The notes: generated by a model from the sequence alone, not told the origin. Positions 1 to 5,091 are shown, counted from the first letter of the stretch. The stretch: 5,629 bases of DNA from Ktedonobacterales bacterium (GCA_025450405.1 JANWHL010000213.1:1-5629), one strand, 5' to 3'. Translations and numbers: made by a program.

Positions 1-290
1 AGGCGGGGAGTGTCGCCGGATGGGCGCAACGCGTCGCGCTGGCGCTTGCCGTGGACCTGACCGTAGGTCGCGACGCTGAAGGGCACGAGATAGGTCACCA
101 GCATCGGCACGATCCAGCGGGCGGAGACCTGGCCTGAGAGGATGTCCATCCCGTGATTGATGATAGCCAGGATCGTACCCACCAAGAGCGCCGTGCGGAC
201 CGAATGCGCGAGGGTGTCGTGCTCCAAGCAATACGCGAGGATGCCACGGGCGCCACCGGCGGGCTCCGCGGCGCGACCAGTCTCCAGCAT
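1..290 (-). CDS. nrtS: NrtS-family small membrane protein (nitrate/nitrite transporter), 3' end cut by the window
   Basis: The frame is open for 96 codons from the ATG at 290 to the left edge, with no stop, so the C-terminus is missing. What is seen: a polar N-terminus, a hydrophobic segment at about residues 31-46 running into the signature VGTILAIINHGMDILSG, a short linker, then a second hydrophobic segment LVTYLVPFSVATYG (about 64-77) and a basic tail (GKRQR). The small size, the INHG.D.LSG motif and the LTYLVPF.V.TYG ending are the hallmarks I associate with NrtS, described in cyanobacteria as a small plasma-membrane nitrate/nitrite transporter. The start is fixed by GAGGTGA at 294-300. 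That site touches the stop codon of the upstream molybdoenzyme, which ends at 300, so the two are almost certainly co-translated. Some cyanobacterial NrtS genes occur as tandem pairs, and a second copy could lie beyond the left edge. The family call is from motif memory; the substrate in this organism is inference. Confidence 0.78.
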   Translation of the reverse strand, partial: MLETGRAAEPAGGARGILAYCLEHDTLAHSVRTALLVGTILAIINHGMDILSGQVSARWIVPMLVTYLVPFSVATYGQVHGKRQRDALRPSGDTPR

Positions 291-293
291 GGC

Positions 294-300
294 TCACCTC
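294..300 (-). promoter_or_regulatory. Ribosome binding site of the nrtS-like gene
   Basis: Reads GAGGTGA on the minus strand, with 6 nt between GAGG and the ATG at 290. It shares its outermost base with the TAG stop (300-302) of the upstream sulfite-oxidase-like gene. A ribosome finishing that gene would sit on this site, which supports translational coupling. Confidence 0.75.
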
Positions 301-1427
301 TAGGCGCTGGCGGTTTGCTCCGCGGCGACAACCACCACCAGGTGCTGCACTGAATTGTTCATGTAGCCGCCGAGGTTCCATGGCGCGAGCATGGACTGCG
401 CGCGCCCGGTCGCGTCGGTCGCTCGCGAGCAGAGGTCATGGCTGCCCGGCTCAGCGTGCCACAGGTACGTCCACGGACGCCAGGCGTAGTCCGCCAGCGC
501 GTCGCCAAGCGCCGCGGGGTGCCAATGCTGGCCGCCGTCGGTGCTGACCTCGACGCGCGTAATTGGACCCCACCCGGACCATGCGCGTCCGCGCAGCTCA
601 CAGTCGCCCGGTGCGACGACGCGGTCGCGTGTGGCGAAGTCGGGAATGCCCGGCGGCTCCATCAGCGAGCGCGGAACCATGCGCGTAACGGGCGTGCCGG
701 GGTCGTCTTCACGCGTGCGCATGCGATAGACGTGGGCGTTCTGGTAGCCCGTATACGGCTGGGCGAGCGCCGTGATCCGGCGGAGCCACTTCACGTGGGT
801 CATGCCATACCACCCCGGAACCAGCAAGCGCACCGGGAAGCCGTGCTGGGGAGGGATGGGCTCGCCATTCATGGCATAGGCCAGGAGCACCCCTGGTAGC
901 AGCGCTTCCACACGCGGCAGCGCGCGCGCGTAGTGCTGAACTTCGCCGCCCTCCACGCCGAGATCGGCCCCGGTGAAGAGCACCTCAATCGCCGCGGGGG
1001 CGATGCCGGCCTCGTCGAGGATCGGCGCGAGCGGAGCCCCGGTCCAGGCGGCGGTACCGATCCCCTCCGTGATCCATGGCTGGCTGACCGGGTGTGGCAC
1101 ATAGAGCGCCCGGCCGTTGCCCGCGCACTCCAGCGTGACAGGGGCCGTCACCGCGGGACGCCGCTTGAGATCCTCGAGGCTCAGCGTGAGCCTGCGTTCC
1201 ACCGCACCGTCGATCTCCAGGCGCCAGGCGGCGGCGTCCAGATCGGGGATGTCGTAGTGGATCAGCAGGTAATGGAGACCGGCGGGAGTCAGCGGATAGC
1301 GCAGCGCCTCCAGCGGCATCGCGTGGTTGCGCGCGGCCAAGCGCACCTCATCGAACGTGAACGCGTCGTCGGGGTGCTGACGCTGACTCTCAGCGACAGG
1401 AGTCCTCCTCGTTGGGGTGTCGGTCAT
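300..1427 (-). CDS. Sulfite-oxidase-family molybdenum-cofactor oxidoreductase (soluble, no heme domain)
   Basis: 375 residues. The molybdopterin-binding domain spans about 45-225. It contains VTLECAGNGR with Cys101, the expected thiolate ligand of molybdenum, then TAAWTGAPLAPILDEAGI (125-142), a LLAYAMNGEPIPPQHGFPVRL stretch (181-201) and VPGWYGMTHVKWLRRI (203-218). A Mo-co dimerisation domain follows at about 270-370 (GRAWSGWGPITRVEVSTDGG, then PWNLGGYMNNS). There is no Tat or Sec signal and no cytochrome b5 or c domain, so the enzyme is probably cytoplasmic and passes electrons to a separate acceptor. The frame stays open a further 97 codons upstream, but that would run into the DUF2182 gene. 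GGAGGTGA five bases before 1427 fixes the start. Where vertebrate sulfite oxidase has the substrate arginine in its FVRNH motif, this protein appears to have Leu55 (LLIHYDIP), so sulfite as substrate should not be assumed. The family is clear; the reaction is not. Confidence 0.9.
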   Translation of the reverse strand: MTDTPTRRTPVAESQRQHPDDAFTFDEVRLAARNHAMPLEALRYPLTPAGLHYLLIHYDIPDLDAAAWRLEIDGAVERRLTLSLEDLKRRPAVTAPVTLECAGNGRALYVPHPVSQPWITEGIGTAAWTGAPLAPILDEAGIAPAAIEVLFTGADLGVEGGEVQHYARALPRVEALLPGVLLAYAMNGEPIPPQHGFPVRLLVPGWYGMTHVKWLRRITALAQPYTGYQNAHVYRMRTREDDPGTPVTRMVPRSLMEPPGIPDFATRDRVVAPGDCELRGRAWSGWGPITRVEVSTDGGQHWHPAALGDALADYAWRPWTYLWHAEPGSHDLCSRATDATGRAQSMLAPWNLGGYMNNSVQHLVVVVAAEQTASA

Positions 1428-1432
1428 GAGGG

Positions 1433-1440
1433 TCACCTCC
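1433..1440 (-). promoter_or_regulatory. Ribosome binding site that fixes the molybdoenzyme start
   Basis: GGAGGTGA on the minus strand, near-perfect anti-16S complement, five bases from the ATG at 1427. This argues against the longer open frame that begins at 1718 inside the upstream gene. Confidence 0.8.
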
Positions 1441-1496
1441 CGCGCAGGGGCGCCGGTTTCGCAAGCCGCAGGTGCCGGCGGAGTGGGTGCCCGGAT

Positions 1497-1519
1497 GCGA
1501 CGGCCTATGCGGCCGTCGC
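1497..1519 (-). other. Perfect 9-bp hairpin across the DUF2182 stop codon
   Basis: GCGACGGCC, a 5-nt loop, then GGCCGTCGC: a perfect inverted repeat that includes the TAG stop (1505-1507) of the DUF2182 gene. All stem pairs but one are G-C. No T-run follows in the direction of transcription (ATCCGGGC comes next), so it is not a standard intrinsic terminator. It may slow 3' exonucleases, attenuate read-through into the molybdoenzyme gene, or have no role. Confidence 0.6.
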
Positions 1520-2299
1520 GGGAACCAGCCAGGCCGGATGAGCCAGCCAGAGCGCGGCGAGGGCCAGCAGGATGACTCCGACCGCCGGACCGATCCGCCT
1601 GCCGCCGGGAACCGCCTTCTCGACGACCATCACGCCGGTCAGCGCCGCCATCCATGCCAGACTGCCAACCCCGACCCCGAACATGACCAACATGAGTGCC
1701 CAGCAGCAGCCGACGCAATAGACTCCGTGACGGACACCCAGCCGCCAGGCGGGACCGGCGCCTTCGCGGTAGTGGCGCGTGAAGAACCCCAGCGGACTTC
1801 GGCAGGCGGTGAGGCAGCGATCCTTGAGGGGGCTAAATTGAAAGGCGCCGGCGAGCGCGAACGTAGTCGCGCCAATGAGGAACGTATGGGTGGCGAGCCA
1901 AGACCAGGCGTCCACAAGGTGGTGAATGCCCGTGTCGCCGACGAAGGCCAGCACCGCGAAACTGGTCCAAATCGCGGCGTAGCCACCGAGAAAAGCGGCC
2001 AGGATCCTGAGCGGTCGGCCCTGACGGCGCGCGGCATAGGTCACCAGGTTAACCATGGGCATGCTGGAAGGCAGCATCATCGCGACGATCATCACCTGCC
2101 AGCAGGCGAGGAAGACCACCATGGCAATTGGCCACGCCAGACCGCTCTCCTCGAGCAGGTAGTGGTGGTCAATCAACTCGCGACGCCCGGTGAGCGCCGC
2201 GAGCAGGGCCGCGGCCCAGGCCAGCGCGACCAGCACCCAGGGCCAACGGACCGGAGCGGGTCGGCGCGTAGACGGGCTCGCGAAAGGCGTAGCGCTCAT
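1505..2299 (-). CDS. DUF2182 polytopic membrane protein (predicted metal-binding)
   Basis: 264 residues with about six hydrophobic segments (roughly 19-36, 57-78, 100-120, 138-155, 197-226 and 236-253). DUF2182 hallmarks are visible: a second helix ending VMIVAMMLPSSMPM (69-82), SPLKDRCLTACRSPLGFF (156-172) with Cys162 and Cys166, and GVYCVGCCWALMLVMFGVG (192-210) with Cys195, Cys198 and Cys199, followed by WMAALTG..VVEKAVPGG. The family is an inner-membrane protein of unproven function, described as metal-binding; some database entries call it a copper chaperone. It is commonly next to a DUF1326 gene, as here. The frame extends to 2356, but I chose the ATG at 2299 because AAGGAAGAG lies just upstream (2306-2314) and the extra 19 residues (with GHCEQGKEES) look unlike coding sequence. 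Conserved cysteines and histidines facing the bilayer suggest binding of a metal or thiol ligand; the ligand is unknown. Confidence 0.87.
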   Translation of the reverse strand: MSATPFASPSTRRPAPVRWPWVLVALAWAAALLAALTGRRELIDHHYLLEESGLAWPIAMVVFLACWQVMIVAMMLPSSMPMVNLVTYAARRQGRPLRILAAFLGGYAAIWTSFAVLAFVGDTGIHHLVDAWSWLATHTFLIGATTFALAGAFQFSPLKDRCLTACRSPLGFFTRHYREGAGPAWRLGVRHGVYCVGCCWALMLVMFGVGVGSLAWMAALTGVMVVEKAVPGGRRIGPAVGVILLALAALWLAHPAWLVPATAA

Positions 2300-2386
2300 C
2301 GGAGACTCTTCCTTCCCTTGCTCGCAATGCCCAATGCCGGCACGGCGCTGAGCCACGCGGTCCGTCGCCAGTGGTCAGACACGCTG

Positions 2387-2417
2387 GCACGGCCGCGCGC
2401 ACGGCTCGCGGCCGTGC
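2387..2417 (-). other. Perfect 11-bp hairpin in the DUF1326-DUF2182 gap
   Basis: On the plus strand, GCACGGCCGCG, a 9-nt loop, then CGCGGCCGTGC: an exact 11-bp inverted repeat. It sits in the 193-nt gap (2300-2492) between the two genes, about 90 nt upstream of the DUF2182 start. No T-tract follows on either strand, so it is a weak terminator candidate at best. It could be an mRNA processing or stabilising element that sets the ratio of the two products. The rest of the gap is GC-rich and shows nothing else recognisable. Confidence 0.55.
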
Positions 2418-2492
2418 GGGTTGGGGGGCGTGGAACCTGGCCCGGCTCAGCCAGCTCCGGACGCGCCCCGCCCGCGCGGCCCTTCGTAAGCG

Positions 2493-3116
2493 TTACGCCT
2501 CAAAATGAAAGCTGCCCTGGACGGCGTTGCGGTTCGAGAACTCCCAGGTCATCCCATGCTCGGGAATATTGACCTGGTGGGTGGAGGCTTTCGAGACAAA
2601 GGCCGGCGACCCCGGAATCGTGCTGAAGACCGAGTCGTGCAACGAGGTCGAGCGCCCCTGTGTATCCGTATAGGGGGCCATCTCTGAGTAGAGCTTGGTG
2701 CCCACGCGGATCGTTCCCTTGCCATCCACCACCTGATGGTCAATGGGCACGTCGTAGAGCGCAACGGTCTCGCCGATCAGCTTCGCCAGGTCGGCGGGGG
2801 CGCCCCCAAGCTGGCCCGTGAAGACGTCGAGCACCGCCTGGCGCTGGTCAGGCGTCGCCTTGTCGTCCATGTAGAACACCGCGCGCCAGTTGCCGGAGAG
2901 TACGTTGCCAGGAATCTGTGAGACGCCCACCAGGGAAAGCCCCGAGACGTCGATGCCGCGTATCTGGCCGCGGTCAATGTGGTAGGCGATGAAGGCGTCG
3001 CAGGTGCCGCCATCCGGGTCATCGCCGATCCAACACGGGCAGGGAGCGTTGCACGAGCAGGCTTCGAGCAGCGTGCCATCGATCGCGTAGGTTGTCGCTG
3101 TGGGTGCGCTTGCCAT
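2493..3116 (-). CDS. DUF1326 domain protein with CxCxxxCPC cysteine cluster
   Basis: 207 residues, normal size for the family, soluble with no signal peptide from this start. DUF1326 features: an opening strand YAIDGTLLEACSCNAPCPCW (10-29) with Cys20, Cys22, Cys26 and Cys28, a fifth cysteine at 39 (GGTCDAF), then AYHIDRGQIRGIDVSGLSLVGVSQIPGN (44-71), the FYMDDKATPDQRQAVLDVFTGQLGG segment (81-105) and a beta-rich C-terminal half. The five cysteines, four within nine residues, look like a metal- or cluster-binding thiolate site; that is inference, since no function is established for the family. It is the first gene of the left operon and is followed by its usual partner DUF2182. The frame is open up to 3335, but GGAGGAG at 3124-3130 and the place where homology should begin fix the ATG at 3116. 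Confidence 0.87.
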   Translation of the reverse strand: MASAPTATTYAIDGTLLEACSCNAPCPCWIGDDPDGGTCDAFIAYHIDRGQIRGIDVSGLSLVGVSQIPGNVLSGNWRAVFYMDDKATPDQRQAVLDVFTGQLGGAPADLAKLIGETVALYDVPIDHQVVDGKGTIRVGTKLYSEMAPYTDTQGRSTSLHDSVFSTIPGSPAFVSKASTHQVNIPEHGMTWEFSNRNAVQGSFHFEA

Positions 3117-3123
3117 GCCGATT

Positions 3124-3130
3124 CTCCTCC
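3124..3130 (-). promoter_or_regulatory. Ribosome binding site that fixes the DUF1326 start
   Basis: GGAGGAG on the minus strand, seven bases before the ATG at 3116. It rules in the short form over the open frame reaching 3335. Confidence 0.78.
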
Positions 3131-3149
3131 ATTGCGAGACTGGGGTGGG

Positions 3150-3183
3150 TGACGAGCCGCGCCGCGCGCGGCGCCCTGACGAG
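3150..3183. repeat. GC palindrome flanked by TGACGAG direct repeats in the DUF1326 leader
   Basis: The 7-mer TGACGAG occurs at 3150-3156 and again at 3177-3183. Between them lies GCGCCGCGCGCGGCGC (3159-3174), a perfect 16-bp palindrome that could fold as a 6-bp stem with a CGCG loop. A related TGACGG follows at 3185-3190. The element is about 34-67 nt upstream of the DUF1326 start, where an operator or a leader RNA structure would act. No known riboswitch class was recognised. Confidence 0.5.
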
Positions 3184-3195
3184 TTGACGGTTCCC

Positions 3196-3218
3196 GGCGC
3201 GGGCCACTCAGCCGCGCC
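3196..3218. repeat. 7-bp inverted repeat upstream of DUF1326
   Basis: GGCGCGG (3196-3202), a 9-nt spacer, then CCGCGCC (3212-3218): exact 7-bp arms. It could be a leader hairpin stacked 5' of the GC palindrome at 3159-3174. In sequence this rich in GC, chance is a real alternative. Confidence 0.4.
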
Positions 3219-3375
3219 TGCCCTACACCATGTGACATACCGCTCGACGCACTCAGCGCCGATGACCACCGATAACATGAGCAGCATAGCCGCACGTCCC
3301 AACGCGGCGCATGGGTAATTTTCCGCGGTTTCCACGCGGTACCCGCCTATTTTGGTGGCGGGAGCGCCTGGGCGC

Positions 3376-3441
3376 GCGATGGCGGGGCGATGGCGTTGGA
3401 ATCGCGAGGCGATGGCGGGAGATTGGTTGGCGCGCGGTTGG
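3376..3441. repeat. Imperfect 11-bp tandem repeat downstream of the TetR gene
   Basis: The exact 9-mer GCGATGGCG occurs at 3376, 3387 and 3409, that is at offsets of 11 and 22 bp. A degenerate unit fills the slot at 3398 (GGAATCGCGAG), and two further 11-bp units ending GGTTGG follow at 3420 and 3431. The tract is about six units long, degenerate at one end, and lies just past the TetR stop (3461-3463). The period is close to one turn of the helix. It could be a protein-binding array, a decayed minisatellite or slippage product. Confidence 0.6.
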
Positions 3442-3460
3442 CAGCGCCTGGCCGCTCGCG

Positions 3461-4090
3461 CTACGGCAACGCGCTCCCGTTAGCTTCATCGCGCCCGGCG
3501 CTCGCCACTTCGAGGGAGACAAGCCAGCGGTCGATCATGGCCAGGAGCTCGGCGTGACCTTCAGTGAGCCCGCTGAGCCGCTCCAGCATGATCCCTTCGT
3601 TGAACGTGCCGACCAGCACGGCGATCGCTTTGCCGGGGAATCGCCCCGTGTCGATGCCATACTCCTCAGCCGCTTGCGTAAAGGCGTCGGCGAGCACGTC
3701 GGCCCATTGACGGCGCACACGCGCCACCCGCTCACGGAGCTCGGGTTGGTTCCAGGCGAGGGCCTGGAGCTCGTACCAGATTTTCTGATATCCACTGTCG
3801 CGGTCTTCGTCGAGATAACGCATCGCCGCGCGCCACTTCTCGATGAAGGGCACCGGTGCGGCGTACATTGACCGCTGCCGCGCTATCAGCCGCTCGGTGT
3901 AGCGTTCCAGCACGCGCACGAAGAGTTGCTCCATCGACCCAAAGTAGTAGTGGATCAGCCCGTGATTGGCACCAGCCTCCTCCCCGAGCCGGCGGGTAGA
4001 AATTCTGGCGTACCCTACGTCGATCAACAGGCGTTCCGCCGCGTCGAGGAACACCTCCTCCGTGGCCTTCCGCGCGGGCGAATCCGTCAT
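3461..4090 (-). CDS. TetR/AcrR-family transcriptional regulator
   Basis: 209 residues, normal for the family. The N-terminal DNA-binding domain covers about 6-56: helix ATEEVFLDAAERLLIDVGY, then the helix-turn-helix STRRLGEEAGANHGLIHYYF (31-50), close to the TetR consensus, then GSMEQLF. The C-terminal ligand and dimer domain is all-alpha and mostly unrecognisable; it carries the stretch DEDRDSGYQKIWYELQALAW (94-113), which resembles the TetR subgroup with a YELQALAW helix. The frame opens with a GTG at 4111, but only GGGAAG (4098-4103) looks like a ribosome site. It is best spaced for the ATG at 4090; 4093 and 4111 remain possible. The gene follows the dehalogenase by about 96 nt and has its own promoter candidate. 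Expected targets are its own promoter and perhaps the operons on either side; the effector is unknown. Confidence 0.92.
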   Translation of the reverse strand: MTDSPARKATEEVFLDAAERLLIDVGYARISTRRLGEEAGANHGLIHYYFGSMEQLFVRVLERYTERLIARQRSMYAAPVPFIEKWRAAMRYLDEDRDSGYQKIWYELQALAWNQPELRERVARVRRQWADVLADAFTQAAEEYGIDTGRFPGKAIAVLVGTFNEGIMLERLSGLTEGHAELLAMIDRWLVSLEVASAGRDEANGSALP

Positions 4091-4125
4091 CATATCTTCC
4101 CAGTTAGTCACTCGTCTTAGTCAAG

Positions 4126-4154
4126 TGGATAACATACGTGTCGATGTTTGTCAA
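4126..4154 (-). promoter_or_regulatory. Candidate sigma-70-type promoter of the TetR gene
   Basis: On the minus strand a perfect -35 TTGACA (4149-4154) is followed after 17 nt by TATCCA (4126-4131), a poor but correctly placed -10. Transcription would begin near 4119, giving a short leader before the TetR start. The local AT content is clearly higher than the surroundings. It lies between the dehalogenase stop at 4187 and the regulator. Confidence 0.5.
4131..4148. promoter_or_regulatory. Candidate TetR operator inside the promoter spacer
   Basis: AACAT (4131-4135), 8 nt, ATGTT (4144-4148): an 18-bp imperfect palindrome that fills the spacer between the -35 and -10 boxes. This is a common place for an autorepressing TetR dimer to bind. 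The arms are only 5 bp long. A TTAGTCA direct repeat (4104-4110 and 4117-4123) lies just downstream and is an alternative binding site. Confidence 0.4.
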
Positions 4155-4186
4155 GGGGGAGCGAGGCCACTCATCCCACCACGCGA

Positions 4187-5083
4187 CTATTCTCGGGTCC
4201 GCGCGATAAACGCGACGATGACGCCGGCTAACTCGACGCCGCTGTCCTCCTGGAGAAAATGGCCCGCGCCGGCGATGGTGGTGTGGGGTTGTCCCTGGGC
4301 GCCAGGGATCAACTCGCGGAGCGGGCGGTCGCCGCCCCGAGTGATGGGGTCGCGGTCACTGAACGCGCAGAGGAAGGGCTTGTCGAATTGGCGGAGGACG
4401 GCCCACGCGCGGCGATTGGGCTCGGTGGCTGGGTCACTGGGCTGGGTGGGGACGAGCATGGGGAACTGGCGCGCTCCGGCGAGATAGCGATCGTCGGGGA
4501 AGGGGGCGTCATAGGCGGCCACCACGTCATCTGGTAGCTCGGTGCGGCAGCCGCCGCGCACGATGGCTCCGGCGCGGAAGTCGGGCGTCTCCTGCGAGAG
4601 GCGCTGCCAGCGCTCGAACGCCCGGCCCAGCGATTGATCCCCCGTGGGCAGCGAGGTGTTCGACGCAACGACGCGGTCGAAGCGGTCGGGGGACTCGGCG
4701 ACAAGACGCAGGCCGATCAGGCCACCCCAGTCCTGGCACATGAGGGTGATGTGATTGAGGTTGAGCGCCTGGAGCAGTCCGGCCATCCATTCGACGTGGC
4801 GTTGGTACGTGTAGTCTTCGCGGCGAACGGGCTTGTCGGAGCGGCCAAAGCCGACGAGGTCGGGCGCGATGGCACGGTGGCCCGCGGCGTTCAAGACTGG
4901 GATCATCTTGCGATACAGATACGACCAGGACGGCTCACCGTGCAGCAGCAGCACTGGCGCGGCGTCGCGAGGTCCCTCGTCCACGTAGTGCACGCGGACG
5001 CCGCCGAGGTCCAGGTAGTTGGGGGCGAAGGGATAACCTGGGAGGTTGGCGAAGTGCTCGTCAGGTGTGCGCAGGGTATCCAT
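4187..5083 (-). CDS. Haloalkane dehalogenase-family alpha/beta hydrolase (type I-like)
   Basis: 298 residues, typical length. Alpha/beta-hydrolase landmarks: LLLHGEPSWSYLYRKMIPVL (45-64) with Glu50 in the oxyanion region, PDLVGFGRSDKP (74-85), the nucleophile elbow LMCQDWGGLIGLRL (114-127) with Asp118 and adjacent Trp119, a cap domain at about 145-215 containing Trp159 (FERWQRL), acid SDRDPIT with Asp245, and GAGHFLQED with His275. An Asp-His-Asp triad with the acid after the cap and a possible second halide-binding Trp in the cap match the DhlA/DhmA subfamily. The known reaction is hydrolysis of a carbon-halogen bond to an alcohol and halide. The true substrate here is unproven, because many genomic members of this family are uncharacterised. 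The open frame begins at a TTG (5098) that overlaps the GGAGG at 5092-5096, so I take the ATG at 5083, eight bases from that site. Probably co-transcribed with the NUDIX gene. Confidence 0.87.
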   Translation of the reverse strand: MDTLRTPDEHFANLPGYPFAPNYLDLGGVRVHYVDEGPRDAAPVLLLHGEPSWSYLYRKMIPVLNAAGHRAIAPDLVGFGRSDKPVRREDYTYQRHVEWMAGLLQALNLNHITLMCQDWGGLIGLRLVAESPDRFDRVVASNTSLPTGDQSLGRAFERWQRLSQETPDFRAGAIVRGGCRTELPDDVVAAYDAPFPDDRYLAGARQFPMLVPTQPSDPATEPNRRAWAVLRQFDKPFLCAFSDRDPITRGGDRPLRELIPGAQGQPHTTIAGAGHFLQEDSGVELAGVIVAFIARTRE

Positions 5084-5091
5084 CGTGCGTG

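Larger units (their letters stand above)
3117..3460. other. 344-nt non-coding gap between the TetR gene and the DUF1326 operon
   Basis: I see no convincing gene here on either strand. From the DUF1326 side it holds GGAGGAG (3124-3130), a 16-bp GC palindrome flanked by TGACGAG repeats (3150-3183), a second inverted repeat (3196-3218), paired CGCGGT motifs 11 bp apart (3324-3329 and 3335-3340) and an 11-bp-period repeat tract (3376-3441). The operon promoter should lie here. The best sigma-70-like candidate on the minus strand is TTGGGA (3297-3302) with TGTTAT (3272-3277) at a long 19-nt spacing, which is unconvincing. No clear intrinsic terminator for the TetR gene was found. Confidence 0.6.

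Noticed and set aside
95..331. 78-codon minus-strand frame overlapping nrtS
   Set aside because: Out of frame with the NrtS-like protein, which has clear family motifs; this frame gives a Ser/Arg/Pro-rich product.
933..1541. 202-codon open frame on the plus strand
   Set aside because: Antisense to the molybdoenzyme, whose minus-strand frame carries clear family motifs; the plus translation has none.
1428..1718. 97-residue N-terminal extension of the molybdoenzyme
   Set aside because: It would overlap the DUF2182 gene by over 200 nt, has no signal peptide, and a near-perfect ribosome site favours the start at 1427.
1472..2572. 366-codon open frame on the plus strand
   Set aside because: It is antisense to the DUF2182 gene and overlaps the DUF1326 and molybdoenzyme ends. 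The translation is low-complexity (rich in Arg, Gly, Pro, Glu, Gln and His) with no recognisable domain, as is common for shadow frames in GC-rich DNA.
3117..3335. 73-residue N-terminal extension of DUF1326 with a hydrophobic stretch (AAMLLMLSVVIGAE) that could mimic a signal peptide
   Set aside because: It begins with a GTG lacking a ribosome site, it crosses the GC palindrome and repeats, and GGAGGAG just before 3116 marks the normal family start.
3346..3355. CCTATTTTGG, a CArG-box-like 10-mer
   Set aside because: CArG boxes bind eukaryotic MADS-domain factors; in a bacterial context this is most likely chance.
3311..3871. 186-codon plus-strand frame starting in the intergenic gap
   Set aside because: Most of it is antisense to the TetR coding region. 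It has no good ribosome site and no recognisable domain.
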